Assembly (NCBI RefSeq): GCF_010093815.1
Contig: NW_022985571.1
Span: 103,731-167,730, forward strand
Origin: Pseudovirgaria hyperparasitica
Lineage: Eukaryota; Ascomycota; Dothideomycetes; Acrospermales; Acrospermaceae
DNA: 64,000 nucleotides
Direction: 5' to 3'
Positions 34,901 to 48,870 of the stretch are shown here, in pieces. How positions within the stretch are numbered: the first letter of the stretch is position 1; each line of letters opens with the position of its first letter. The notes beneath the pieces were generated by a model, which saw only the letters and a list, made by a program, of their open reading frames with translations, was not told the DNA's origin and ran no database searches. The position numbers were made by a program, and so were the translations under genes.

Positions 34901-37057
34901 TTCTTTTTAATATATTCTTAAAGGACTTATAATTTAGGTTCTAAAAGAGAGTAGATAGGTCTATATAGAGGTTACTAGCCGTCTTTAAGATTAATAGTAA
35001 GATTAGTAGATTAGTATTAAGGTAGTTAAGAGAAATTAATTACTAATATAATATATTAGTATATTTTATACTAATATAGTAGGTTTTTATCTACTTTAAT
35101 ACTAAGCTTACTATTTTAGATAAGTAAGAGTATATAGATAGTAGAGATTACCTTCTTATAATGTTTATAGAATTATTTATTATTAATAATCTATACTAGT
35201 TTCTATTAAGGTAGGTTTATATACTAGCTAGCTATTTTCTTAAGAAAGTCTAGTTTTAGATTATATTTCTTAAGCTATAGTATATCTAGAATTATATTAA
35301 AGGGACTATCTACCATAATAAAGGTTAAGTAGTAGAGTTTCTATTTCTCTCCGCTATTCTAGATACTATATTTAATAGTATAGATACTATATAACTTAAT
35401 ACAGCCGTTAATACTATAGAATATAGTATCTATTAGAGCTTAGATATTAATATTAAGTTCTTATACTTATTAAGTTAATATAATATTAGTAGATAAACTA
35501 CTATTAAGTATTACGGTCTAATATTATCTATAAGGGACCTTAATAGATCTAGTCTATAGTTTAATATACTATTTAACTAGTTATCTCTCTATTATAGTTA
35601 TATCTATAAGTTATAAGGGTTTCTTATAGACTATTAGTTTTTTATATTCTATACTAGATAGTTAGACGCGATATATTCTAGCTACTAGCACTTATAATAT
35701 ATAACTAATTAGTTAGTTATATTAGTACTTAGTAGTTTTTCTAAGTAGTACTTAGGTACTATATATTCTATTCTACTATAGATATAGTAAGTAACTTTAG
35801 ATCGTTTATATAAGTTAGTTCTTATATCTTAAGGTATTAATTAGTAGGGGGATCTATAATATAATTCTTATGGTTTTAAGTTTAAGGCGTAGTAGTAGCC
35901 TTATAATATCCCGCGAGATCTATTACTAAATTAGTTTTAGTTAGATAATTTTATATCTAATTAGATTATTAGAAATAGTTATATACTAGCACGGCGTTAG
36001 TTATTTATTATATACTAGTATTACTCTATAAGATTTATAAGAGCTTAAAGGTCTATAGAAATTATTATTATAAGGTTAAGATAGTTCTTTACGCTTAGGG
36101 TAAGGGACTATTTAAAGTCGTTATATTATTAAATTATATAATCTTCTTTAGCTTCTCTCTAGAGAGGTTAGAGATATTTAAGAAGTTATAATAGTAATTA
36201 ATTATCCCGTTATTAAGTCTTAAAGATATAACCCTAGGTCTAATCTTATCTTTCGGCTCTATCGCTAAAATATTAGAGAAGGAATTTAGTAAATGTATTC
36301 TAGTTATAGGCGTCCTTAGAATATTTAATTTAGTATACTATCTAATATTCTAAAGGCGTTAGATTAAGGTAGTTCTAGACGAATCTAATTTTATTACTAT
36401 CGTTCGTAAATAGATAGAAGAATTAGCTATATTAATAAGTCTATATATAGAAACTCTTTCTACTTTTACTATTAAAGTAAGGTAGTTTCTTAGGTTAGAG
36501 TAATTAAGATAGTAGTAGACTAGAATAGACTATTTTAGTTAGTATAGATCTATATAAATATAGATTAGTTATTACTAGGACTAAAGCGTATAATATAGCT
36601 TTAAGTCTTATAGTATATTCTTAAGCTTCGTCGAGTTCACGTAGTTATTACTTAAGTTAAGTCTAATATTACCTTTCTTTATATAGTCTAGTATATATAT
36701 TATTATAAGATATAGTTAATATTAGGTAATTCTAATAGATTAAGTTATGAATATTAATAGAGTCTAGCCTCGTATTAAGGTTAGATCTAGTATAGTTTAA
36801 ACTAGACTAAGATAGAGTATAGTAGACTCTATTCTTATATTCTATAATATCTTCTATAGTTATATAGAATATTATATAAGTTATTAGTATAATAGTCTAT
36901 AAGATATAGTTATTAGTAGAGGTAGTTATAGATAGACTATTCTTCTTATTTAAGTAGAAAGAAGGTCTACTATAAGAGATAGTACTATAAGTATTATAAT
37001 AAGTAGTTAGAGCTATTTCTATAAACTACTATTATACTATATAAAGAGAAATTAAAA

Positions 37058-37298
37058 TATAAGAATTATAGACGTAGAATAGTAGTCTAATAGGTTATAG
37101 AAGGATTGAGAAATATATTTAAAAGGGTAGTCTACTCTTATAATAAGGTTAATTTCTAAAGAGTAGAAATTAAGTATATATAGTCTACTTATATAGTACC
37201 CTTACTTAATCTAGCTAACTTAATCTAGATCTACCTATCACGAGACCGTACTAGACTATAGTAGTCTAGTTAAGTCTATTCTAGTATTAGTCCTAATA
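37058..37298 (-). repeat. G1 LTR, right (5' LTR)
   Basis: 241 bp, partner of 29290-29530. Confidence 0.9.
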
Positions 37299-37750
37299 GA
37301 TAGCTAGAAAGATAGTATAAAAATTAATTATCTCTAAAAATACTTTCTTAAATTCTATTTAAATATATATAGTCTCTATATAGAAGATTAAAAATTACTA
37401 TAGTTTTATAAAAGAGATTAAGAGAATTATAACTAATCTAGAAGATATTAAGTACTTTAAGATAGCTAATAAGAAATAGAAAAAAGACTATAATACTATA
37501 ATAAGAAGTATAATAAATATAAGATTATATAAATATTATACTATAGTCTAAAAGAGTAAGTATAGAGATACTAGTATATAATCTATATATATAAGTAGAG
37601 ATCTAAAGAAAGAATCTAGATTCTATTATAGACTAAAGAAGATATAAAAGATAAAGTAGATTAACTAGATAGATAGAAATAGAATCTATAAAAAAGAGCT
37701 CTACTACTATTATAGATTATTTAGATACTAGATTAGAAGTTATTTATATA
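37299..37750. repeat. RIP-degraded AT-rich DNA between two LTR fossils
   Basis: About 450 bp, no family recognised and no gene. It is not the continuation of the LINE found to the left of G1. Confidence 0.4.
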
Positions 37751-38050
37751 TATTAAGATTATTAATAAGTTAATTTAAATTAGTTATAAAGTATACCATT
37801 TTCTATCTATATATCTAGTTGGTTATATTTANNNNNNNNNNNNNNNNNNNNNNNNNNNNNNNNNNNNNNNNNNNNNNNNNNNNNNNNNNNNNNNNNNNNN
37901 NNNNNNNNNNNNNNNNNNNNNNNNNNNNNNNNNNNNNNNNNNNNNNNNNNNNNNNNNNNNNNNNNNAGTTGGTTATATTTATATATCTAACTGGTTCGCT
38001 ACTATCTATAGTAATTATATATAATATATACTACTACTATAGCTATAATA
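37751..38050 (-). repeat. G2 LTR, left, split by an assembly gap
   Basis: Matches 47307-47456 on both sides of 135 N bases (37832-37966). AGTTGGTTATATTTA occurs immediately before and again immediately after the gap, so the gap lies in an internal tandem repeat of the LTR. Confidence 0.85.
37832..37966. other. Assembly gap
   Basis: 135 N bases. Any open frame spanning this gap is artefactual. Confidence 1.
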
Positions 38051-41000
38051 AGGTACCTAAATTTAAGAAAACCTACTACTATTCTTAGTAGCTTTATATA
38101 TAATACTTAGCTAGATACGGGTTTATATCTTTATAGATACTATAGCGCGGTTAATCTATTACTAAACTAATATTAGAGAGTTTCTTAGTAGACGCGACGT
38201 GCTTTATAGTACCCTTAGAGTAATCTTATTACTTAGCTAGTAGCTTAGTAACCTTAATATCTTAATAATTATTCTAGTTAACTTATAGTATCTTACTAGT
38301 AGATAGTATACTAGTTAGTTTATATAAAGTTATTATAGTCTTATCTTATATACTATTAGAGTTATTATCTAGAAAAACTAGCCTTATAATCTTTTAGTAT
38401 ATCTTATAATATAATAGTCTATTTAGTAGTAGTTTAGTAAGGTAAGATTTATACTACTTATAACTATAAGTAGCTATAGTAGTATTCTTAAGTCTAAAGC
38501 TATAATAGTAGTAGATATTCTAGTAGTATTTAACTATTTACTTTAGTATTAACTCCTTAGTATAGAGCTTATATTTAGTATTATAGACTAGATTTAGATA
38601 TTTCTATATATACTTACTAATTTTATTATTAAATAATCTTATAGTATACTTACCGTATTTATAAATTAACTTTATAGACTTAAGAAGATTAACTACCTTC
38701 TCTAGAGGCCCTAGTTACTTAATTAGCTTATCTATCTAGTATAAGTACTATTCTAGTTCCCTATGGTTAGCTAGAGAATAAGCTAACTTACTTAGGCTAG
38801 GTAGAAGACCTAGACGGTTAACTAAATTAGACTACTTAGACTTTTATTAAAATAACTAAGATAATATTTTTAAGATAGTTAAGGTTATCTTAAGAACTAG
38901 ATAGAGCTATACTATAGTAGAATTACTATTAATTTCTTCCTTATCTAATAAGATAATGAGTTATTTCTTTATAAGCTTAGATTAGATAATAGAAGGCTCC
39001 TTCTTAATAGATGGTTTTTTAAAAACTAGACTTTCTATAACTACTCTATTAAGACTCTATATCTTTTTAGTAGTACTTACTTTCTACTAAAAATCCTAGA
39101 ATAATATAATATATATATCTAGGTTGCTCTTAACTTTAAAGAAGTCTTTAGTTATTAAAAGAGTATACTTAAATATAGGTTACTTATATCTATTTTTAAC
39201 TAGGTTAATACCTTTATTACTAATAAGTTTATAGAGAGTTTTAGTTTACTTAAGAAGTATTATATATAGATTATTTCTAGTAGCTATTAGTACTAACGTT
39301 GAAAATTATACCTAGATAGCTACTATAGTTCTCTAATTAACTATATTTACCCTAATTAATAAGGTTATATTATATAGCTATTAGTAGATATTAGTAAGAT
39401 AGATGTTAGTCTAGATTAATTAGTTAATAATTCTTTTAACTATATTAAGGTTATATATATAGATATCTAATATAGTCGCTTTCTTATTATCTAGCTAATC
39501 TTTCTATAGAATTATAATTAGATTAAGTCTTTATATACTAGTTTTAAAATTAATTATATAACTTAATTTAGATATAAAAAGTAATAGATTACTAATATTT
39601 AGTACTAAGCTACCCGAGTTTGTTTACTATCTACTTAACTAACTATATAGTAAGCTAAAGTCTAAATTATTAGTAGTAGTTAGTAATATAAGTAACGTAG
39701 TATATATATAACCTAATTATTAAGATTATACTATAATTAGATTATCTACTAGACTCTTTATAGTTAGTTATATAGCGCTTATAATCTTTAATAGTTACTT
39801 AGCTAAGATACTACTATCGTTATCTTCGTACCTATATACTAGATTAATATCTAAGGGTACTATCTAAGTATAATAGTCGGTTTTATTTACTATAAGTAGC
39901 TTATCTTTAATTATCTAGGGCTTAGAATAAGTCTTCTCTAGTATCTACTAATAATATAGTAGTAATATTACTACTCTACTAAGTATAAATTAATTAAAGA
40001 TAATTATAACCTTATTATTTAAAACGCTAGGGGCTCTATATAGAAGATATCTATTCTAAAACTATCCTTCTTTTAAGAATATAGCTAGCTAGTAGATACT
40101 AACCTCGCCCTTTCTTATAATTTATTACTCTATTATTATTATAATAATTAGTAACTTTACTTAGTTAGATAGTTAGATATTTATAGATAGCTAAGTTATA
40201 TAGTTCTCTATAATATTAATAGAATAATCTATATAAAATAGCTATAAATTATATTTTAATAGGTACCGTTATTTAGTTATAGAGAAATTATCTACTACTA
40301 GTCTATTACTAGAGATCTATATAGATAGAGCTAACGATAAAGAGTATTCTATTACTATATATTCTAGAAGAATTAGTAGAAAAGCTTTTAATAAGCTAGA
40401 AAAATTCTTAGAATCTAACTAGTCTACTATTACGTTATATAGATCTATATAGAATAGTTAGTTAGCTAGTTTAATATTTACTTATATCTAAATCTTTTCT
40501 ATAGACTAATAGTAGTACTTTTTACCTACCTTTAGACGTAGATATAGAAGAATATTAGTTAGTTTAGATTAAGTATAACTATTATAAGTCTACTAAATTA
40601 ATATACTAGGTCTTATAAGAATAAAGCTAGTTATATATAGTAATTAGTTAATATTATAGAGTATTTATAGATTAGTAATTATAAATAGTAGACTATATAG
40701 TTAGCTTAACTATAGTACTCGTTTTTAGTTAATAGATCTAGATCTAGTACTAATCTTCAAGTAAATAATATAAGGAAGTACTTAATAGTTATATATCTAT
40801 AAAATACTTTAGTAAATATATATATTATAATACTACTTATTATAATAGATATTAATAGCTCTCTATCTACGACGGCTAGAGACGGATAGATATTATAACT
40901 TTAAGTAGTTATTAATCTAGCTAGGCTCCTAGTAGACTATTTCTATAAACTTATCTAAGGTTATATTCCTTAACTAAGTCTAATAGAAGTATACTTTACC

Positions 41001-44000
41001 GGATCTACTAACCGAATTCTAGACTATTACTATATACTATTATCTAGTATTTAATAGTTAGTTTATAATTATACCTAATCTAAATATAGCGCTAATTATA
41101 GATAGCTATTACTATCTACTTATTTATAATAGTAAGTAGATGTATATCTTCTCTATAGTTAAAGTAGTTAAGTTCCTTTAGAAATAGTTCTAACTATTTA
41201 ATAGATATTACTAGATATATTTTCTATATCTCTAGTAGCTCTAGTTTATATATCTAATAGTCTACTATATATTTAATTGGTACTAGTCTAACTCGCTATT
41301 AGCTAAGCTTATAATAAGTATCTAGAATCTTATACCCTTTATATAGTTAAATATAGATCTAGTTACTAGAAGTAAGGTCTAGTAGAGACGTATAGCGTCT
41401 ATTAAAACGCTCCTTTATATATATCTAGATGAATATTAGTATATCTAACGTCTCTTTTTAGTTTATATTATACTTTTACATATAATTATTTACTTCTATT
41501 AAACTAGTCTTCTTAAATAGAGTACCTTTAGATAGTTAGAAGCTATATACTATCTTATTTAGAGATTTTTATATTAAGGCGTTTATTAAATTATTTATAA
41601 GCCGGTAGACTAATAGAATATCGATTATCTAATCTATGGCTAGTAATATTAAAATAAGAAAACATAGGGTAATCTCTACTATTTAGTTCGTATATTTACT
41701 TTAACTATTACTCTATTTATAATAAGTAGTTAATACTAGGAATTTAGTACTAATACCCTCGAAAATTCCTTTCTAAAATAATAATGGGAATTTTTAGTCT
41801 CTATTATAAATAATTATAGCTAGAACTCTCTATTCTAGTAGTATACTTCTTCTAAATATAGTTATCTATTATATAGTAGTCTAGTTATTCCGGCCTAGAA
41901 TAAGGTAGATTCGCTTAGTAAACTTATCTATTATAGTAAGTAGTATATTAAGTCTATTCTATATTAGTAGTCTAAGAATAAAGTCTATTATAATTATATA
42001 AAATGGTATTAGTAGTAACTAGACTAGCTTTAATTTACTATATAGTATATATCTTTATATTTAGTAAGTTTTATAGATAGAATAGTACTAAATATAGTAC
42101 TTTAGACGCTTTATAAGCTAATAAATAAAGTAGTCTACACGAATTTAATTATATACTTAGAAAAAACCTATATAAGCGCTTTTATTATAGAATTAAGCGA
42201 AAATATCTCTATTAAGTAATTTTAGTATATAGATCTAATATCATCTATTAAGTTAATTAATAAAATAAATTATACTATTAGTAAATTAAAAAGGAATTAG
42301 TTAGATAATATTATTATTCTAGTCTAGTACTATAGCTTTTATACTTATCTAGTACTTATTATTATTATATATATTAGCTAGTTACCTTATAAATTTAGAG
42401 TTAATTTTAACTATTATAATATTAAATATTAAGAGCTCCTTAAGAATATCTAAGTCTCTTAGCTAGACTCTATTATAGATCTAATAGAGCTAAGAAAGAG
42501 CGTTAGATACTACGTACTCTTTATCTAGTCTATATTTAAGCTCTAGGTTAAACTATAATAGATACTATAAGGTCTATACTAGTTAGAGATTTAGCTTATT
42601 AACTAATAAGCTTATAAGTACTATCTACTAAATAATACTTAAAGTAGCTACATAGTTAGTAATAATAATTATTAGTTAGTCTAAACTATTAACTATATAG
42701 TATATTTAGTATATAGTCTATACGACCGCTACTACTTTAAGCTCTATTAGCTAGTACTATAACTTAGCTATAGAGAGTTCTTTACTAAGGTATAGAATAG
42801 ACTTAATATCTAATTATCTAATCTTTATAATATCGCCCGCTTCTTCTTTAATATAGTAAGTAAAGACTCTAAAGCTATACTTTAATATATTATTATCTAT
42901 ATAGAGCTATTATTTTAGATTATAGTAGATAAGCTTAGTCTTATCTATAAAGACGGCCTAAATACTCTTCTAGAATACTAGTAGCTAGTCTATTTAAGTA
43001 ATCTTTATTTATTTATAGTATACTATATATATATATATATTCCGCTAAAGATACTTCTTTAAGAAGACGTGTTTTCTCTATCTATAGATTCTAGGTAAGT
43101 TAAGTATAATATAGTATATATTACTATAACTAACTAGTTAGTCTAAGGTAGTATTTAAGCTTATTAAGCGTATTAGAATACTAAAGATTATATATAGCTA
43201 CTAATTTCTTAGCTATAGTAGAGAGTCTATAAGTATTAACCTTCTAACTAAGTAGGGTAATAGATAGGTATTCTAAGTAATACTTTTTATCTTTAAGTAT
43301 TAAGTTTCTTACTTATAGTATAGTAAATACTTACTAAAGGTAGTTAAGATACTTATTAAGTTCCTTACTAAATATAGAAATATTATTAATATATACTATA
43401 GTAAATACCTTATATCTAGCTTCGTATAAGATCTTATTAATCTACCTCTATATATATAGTAGAGAGTTATAGAAACCTATTAGAATAATATTTAACTACT
43501 TCTAGCCTTAGTATAATATAAATATTAGTTTATAATAGTCTTTCTTAGTAACCGGCTACTAGTAGAAGAAGCTAGCTATATTAATAATAGATATAAACTT
43601 CTTTCTAGCCGTATATTAGATAATATTACCCTTAAGTGATAATAGATAGAAGTTCTTAATACTAATTTTATTTAGGTCTCTTATATCTCTAACTACCTAA
43701 CTAGTGTCTTTGCGTAATATCTAGGTAAGTAATTTTACTATAGAGTATATAATAAATTCTAGAAAACTAAATAGTATTAAGTATATTAGATATTCTATAT
43801 AACCTTATATATAAAGCTTATTATATATCTTATTAATAATAGTCTTACTACTTACCCCTAATAGATAGATATAGTAGCTTAGCTTTATACTAGCCGTTTT
43901 CTAGTTACTTACTAGAGGAATATATATCTAATTCTTCTCTAGAATATTTATAAGTCTAGTATTATAAAATAAGCTAGTATAACTTCGGATAATATTATTA

Positions 44001-47000
44001 AACTTCTAGATAGCTACTTTATCTTTAGTATAAATTTTTACTCTAAACGCGCCTATCTATTTAACTTTATTAAGCTAAGTAAGCTTTATAGATAATCCCT
44101 CTATACTATCTAAAGAGACTACTTTAGTCTAAAATATATAGAGAGTATCTATTTTATCTATTAATATACTAAGTCTTATATTTTTATTTTTATATACTAA
44201 TCTAAATCCATAGTTTATAATAAATATATATACTATATTTTAGTTAGTAAGATATATATAGACGTCTCTACCTTAACTAAGTCTTATACTTATATATATT
44301 AGAGTAAATATATAATCTTCTATAGCTAACTTATACTAGTAATAGATTATAATTAGAACTAGTATAAGTATTTATAGCTAGAGAATAGTATACTATAAAA
44401 TGGTTACTCCCTAGTATACTACTAGTTAAATAGTAGTAGTAAAGGTTAGTATAGTAATCCTACTATATATACCGATAGTTATTATATATATACTTATATA
44501 GATATCTATCTTTTAAGATACTATAAGATCTATTCTAAGAAGGAGATCTATCTATAGATAGTTAAGGATATATACCTTATATATTACTTTTATAGTTATA
44601 GTAGTTAAACTATTAGACGTTTAGCCTAGAAGGAATAGTATAATAACTATAAATTTAGTTAACTTTATAGGCTTAACTCCCTCTACTTCCTAAATAGAAA
44701 TAGCTAGTTAGATAAGTATTTAGGTATTAGAGTTCTACTATTTAAGAAAAGCTTAGTTAATTAGTATTACTACGCTTTCTATATCTAGGTAGATATATTT
44801 AATAGGGCTATTAAGACTAAGTAAGGCCTTAACTTAGATATAGTATAATTCTTTATATACTTACCTAGTATCTAGTAGACTATTAATTAATAATAGTACT
44901 ATATTACCCTAGAGATTATAATATATAATATCCGATCTTAGAACTATATAATTATATAGAGGAACTTTAGCCTTTACTATTATCTTAAGGTACTTTCTAT
45001 TCTTAAGGTACTTAAATAGCTTATTTTATAATAGAAATACCTTATTATAAATATTATATTAGATCTAGTATACTAGGTATATATTAGTTACTTAGTATAC
45101 TATAAATTATAAAGGTAGACTCTTATTAATATTACTAGGTAGTAGATTAAGGCTAGTAAGGCTAGTTTTATTACTAAACTATACTAGTTTAATAGTATCT
45201 ATATTAGTTAGTCTAAGGTAGAAGAAAGCTTCTTTAACCCCTATATAGTAAGTATCTTTAATATCTAGATTATATAATTCTTTCTAAATATTATATACTT
45301 AGTAGAATAGTTATAGTAGTTAGATAAATCGTCTATTATTACTAAGAGACTAAGACTAGCTAGTATAGAGCTTATTAGTTATTCTAGAACTAGTAGAATA
45401 ATCTATAGAAGCGCTAGTTATAGCTAGTAGCTAATATATATTAGCTAATATCTTTTAACTATCTTTATCTAAACCTTCTACTTCTTATTAGAACTACTAT
45501 AGAGGGTAGAACTAGTATAAGTTATAATATTAATTAGATTAATTAGTTATAAGATAATAGCTATTAGACTAGCTCTAGTCTTAATAGTTACTAACTAGTT
45601 AAGGTAAGTTATAGTAATAAGAACTATTATATTAACTATCTTCTCTTTCTTATTAAGTAAATTAACTTAAAGTACTATACTATATACTACTAAGATAATA
45701 GTAGATAAGTTAGTACTATTCTTTACGTTTTACTTATAGAGTTTATATAAATTAGACTAGAGATATAGATTCTATTAGTAGAGATAGACCCTAGTAAAGA
45801 AGAATATTAATACTATTCTATATAAATATCTAAGCGTTTTAGCTAGAAGGGTCTAATAGTTATATAGTACTATAGTTATAAGCTATAGTATATATATATA
45901 AAGTAACGTTAGCTTAGAAGCGGGCCTATTAGAGAGTATATCTTTATATTATAAGAGATAATAGAGTATTAGATAATAGCTACTTAAACTACTTAATTAA
46001 GGCCGTAGTCTAGATATCTAAATTAGATAAGTAATAGAGCGCTTTCTTCTTAAGATTAGATAATTCTAATATAAACTACTTAAGGGTATATCCTTATAGA
46101 TACTAGGAGATTTTTAACTTGATAGTTTTAGTTCCTCTAGCTATAGTAGCGTCTTTAATCCGGTTAAGAAAGATATATATACTATATATATATATATTCT
46201 AACTAGTAAAAATAATATCTCTATCTCTAAAGCTATAATCTAAATTAGACTAGAAGAATCTAATTTCTTATATTCTAAACTCTTAACCGTCCTTATTATT
46301 ATTAAATAGTAGGTTTTTACTACTATCTATTAGATTTTAATTATTATTCTATAAAATACCTACCTACTAAGTAAGAGTCTACTAGATTATAGCTATAATT
46401 ATAGCTTACTACCTTACTATAAAGTCCCTATTATTAGTTATTAGGGCCCTAGCTAGTATACTACTATTACTAGCGTCTATATCTATCTAATATAGTATAG
46501 TATATTCTACTAAAGTACTAGTACGTTTAGGGTAGTTAGATATAGTAGCTTCTATACTAGAGCTTACTATATAATTAACTAAGTCTAATAAGCTTAAGAA
46601 CACCCTAGGGAGTCTAATAGTTAATAGATACTAAGCTTAAATTAATAGATTATTTAGAAATATATTATACACCTCTTATAATACTAGATAATTTATTAAC
46701 TACTATAGTAGAAAAGACTTAGTAGCTAGCCTTCTACTTTATAAAGAACGTTCTAGAGTAGAGAATAGTAGATAGTTAGTAATAAGATAATTAAGTACTA
46801 TCTTAAGTAGTAGTAGATTTCTAAACGTCTATTAATTAACTTATCTATAACTAAATAGTTAATACTCTAGAAGAACTAAGTCCTCTAGTAGTAATATAAG
46901 CTATTATTATAAGCGGCTAGTAAGAGTATAGAAAATATAAAATTACTAGTATCTAGTATATAATAGAAAACTTTTTAAGCTAAATAGTAAAATATAGAAG

Positions 47001-47306
47001 TAATAGAGTTATAGATATCTAGTTTAATCTATATATAGTCTTATAATTAGTAAGTAGAGTATTCTTAAGCTCTAGAGAGTTAAGTTTATAGTAATATAAT
47101 AAGTATATTCTACTTATACCGTATACTAGGAGGAGAATATTCTACTAGTCTATTATAAAGTAGTTAATATAGATAGTATAGTAGAGAGAAGGTCGCTTAA
47201 ACTAGTAACAATTCTAGTATTACTATATTAATAAAGATAGTCTAGTAAAGAGGACTTAGTATTCGAAGTATATAAACTAGTAGATACTAAGTTTTAGCTA
47301 CTACTT

Positions 47307-47456
47307 TATTAAGATTATTAATAAGTTAATTTAAATTAGTTATAAAGTATACTATTTTCTATCTATATATTCGGTTAGTTATATTTATATATCTAACCGG
47401 TTCGCTACTACCTATAGTAATTATATATAATATATACTACTACTATAGCTATAATA
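47307..47456 (-). repeat. G2 LTR, right
   Basis: 150 bp, begins TATTAAGATTATTAATAAG and ends GCTATAATA; partner of 37751-38050. Confidence 0.85.
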
Positions 47457-47822
47457 ATATATAAATCTCTTTTTAATCTCTAAGAAGAAAACTATAAAGA
47501 TTAAGTAAGTTAAAATTATATATCTATTAGAGATTAAAGATAATCTTATAGAGTCTAAGAATAAATACTTAGAAAATACTTAATTTCTACTTAGAGCTAG
47601 AAATAGAGAGTAGATTATTTATTAGTAGAAGAAGAGACTAAGTTCTAAAGTATAATAGATAGAAACCTTATATATATAGATATAGTCTTTAAGAAAGCTA
47701 TTAGAACTTTTATATTTATTTATAAAAACTATTAGTACTATATATTATAATCTAAGAAGATCTTATAGAACGTCTTAGACTTTTATATAAATTTTTTAGA
47801 GAATATATAATAAAGAAAATAA
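47457..47822. repeat. RIP-degraded AT-rich DNA
   Basis: About 365 bp with no recognisable gene. Its continuation lies beyond L3, from 57282. Confidence 0.4.
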
Positions 47823-48070
47823 TATATACTATAATAATAATATTATTATTATTATATAACTAGATAGAGTAATACTCTATAGATCTATATCTTCTCTAGT
47901 CTAAGCTACTATATAAGAAGAAATCTAGTAAGAAAAACTTTCTTATTCTAATAATAATATCTTATTAAACCTTTATTTCTTCTTAAGTATATAGCTATAG
48001 AGTATATCTATTAGTCTATAGTATATATTATTATAATTTTACCCTTAGATAGTATATATAGATATAAAGG

Positions 48071-48101
48071 TTATTAGTTAAGAGCTACCCTTAACTAATA
48101 A
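48071..48101. repeat. Imperfect palindrome, 3' end of L3
   Basis: Same palindrome as in the other copies, with one mismatched arm position (AAGAG for AAGGG). Confidence 0.9.
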
Positions 48102-48669
48102 CTAGGGTTTATCTAGAGTTCTTCTAGTATATACTAGATTTCTTCTAATATATACTAGGTCTCTTCTTATATATATTTTTAGATCTATTAGAATTAGAGA
48201 AGTAATAGATATATAAGTATCTACTAGATAATATTTTTAGAATACTTATTAAGTTATTATATAATATTAGAGATTCTTATTATATAGATAAATATTTATC
48301 TTTATATATAAAGATTAGAGTATATTATAAGAAAGTAGTATATTATATCTCTCTAGCTATATATCTTATACTATAGAGATATATTAGAAATATCTCTCTT
48401 TTAGAAGTAGTATAAAAATTATATAATATCTATTTAGACTTAGAGAAGTATAGATATCTAGGTCTCTATAAACCCTTTATATATCTATTTACTTAGCTTC
48501 TTCTATAGTTCTTAGATTTACTCTAGATATCTATACTATTAGAAGATCTACTAGACTTAGAGTATCTCTTTATACTTATCTTAGATCTATAACTATATAC
48601 TTTATCTAAGTATTTAAAGATTCTATTAGTTTAAAAGAGTATCTAGATTATTTCTAATCTCTTATACTA

Positions 48670-48870
48670 TAATAGATATAACTAAGATATTACTATAATA
48701 GTAGACTAAAATATATTATAATTTAACTTTAAGAAGTAGAAATAAATCTATATAGACTATAGCTTAAGTATATAGTTTAAGTAAGATTATATAATATCTC
48801 TATTCTAGTTCTATCTATCTTAGCTTTATTATATAATACTAGAGATAAAATAAAGCTAAAGTCTATAATA
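48670..48870. repeat. 201-bp insertion in L3, solo-LTR-like
   Basis: Interrupts LINE ORF2 and is flanked by TATACTA at 48663-48669 and 48871-48877. The insert begins TA and ends TA, as RIP would leave TG...CA. About 170 bp match 20076-20247. It is read as a solo LTR fossil; a MITE is the alternative. Confidence 0.55.

Larger units (their letters stand above)
29290..37298 (-). mobile_element. Ty3/Gypsy-like LTR retrotransposon fossil G1
   Basis: An 8.0-kb fossil with two 241-bp LTRs (29290-29530 and 37058-37298). The ends are compatible with TG...CA turned to TA...TA. On the minus strand, reverse-transcriptase-like sequence is recognisable at about 34.2-35.1 kb and integrase-like sequence at about 32.3-33.4 kb, in Gypsy order. 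It is broken throughout by RIP-type changes. By hand count the LTRs differ at about 17 of 241 sites, nearly all transitions, so age cannot be read from them. No matching 5-bp target duplication was seen, and the left flank is LINE while the right flank is not. The part from 29531 to about 31990 seems to belong to another element. Confidence 0.85.
37751..47456 (-). mobile_element. Ty3/Gypsy-like LTR retrotransposon fossil G2
   Basis: A 9.7-kb fossil on the minus strand between LTRs at 37751-38050 (with a gap) and 47307-47456. Reverse-transcriptase-like sequence is recognisable at about 43.2-44.1 kb, RNase H-like at about 42.5-43.0 kb and integrase-like at about 40.9-42.3 kb, an order typical of Ty3/Gypsy. 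About 2.8 kb between the integrase-like part and the left LTR are unassigned and may be an extra gene or another insertion. It is broken throughout by RIP-type changes. A further LTR remnant of this family is at 27977-28052. Confidence 0.8.

Noticed and set aside
37819-38088. 89-codon open frame
   Set aside because: Runs through 135 N bases and lies in an LTR fossil.
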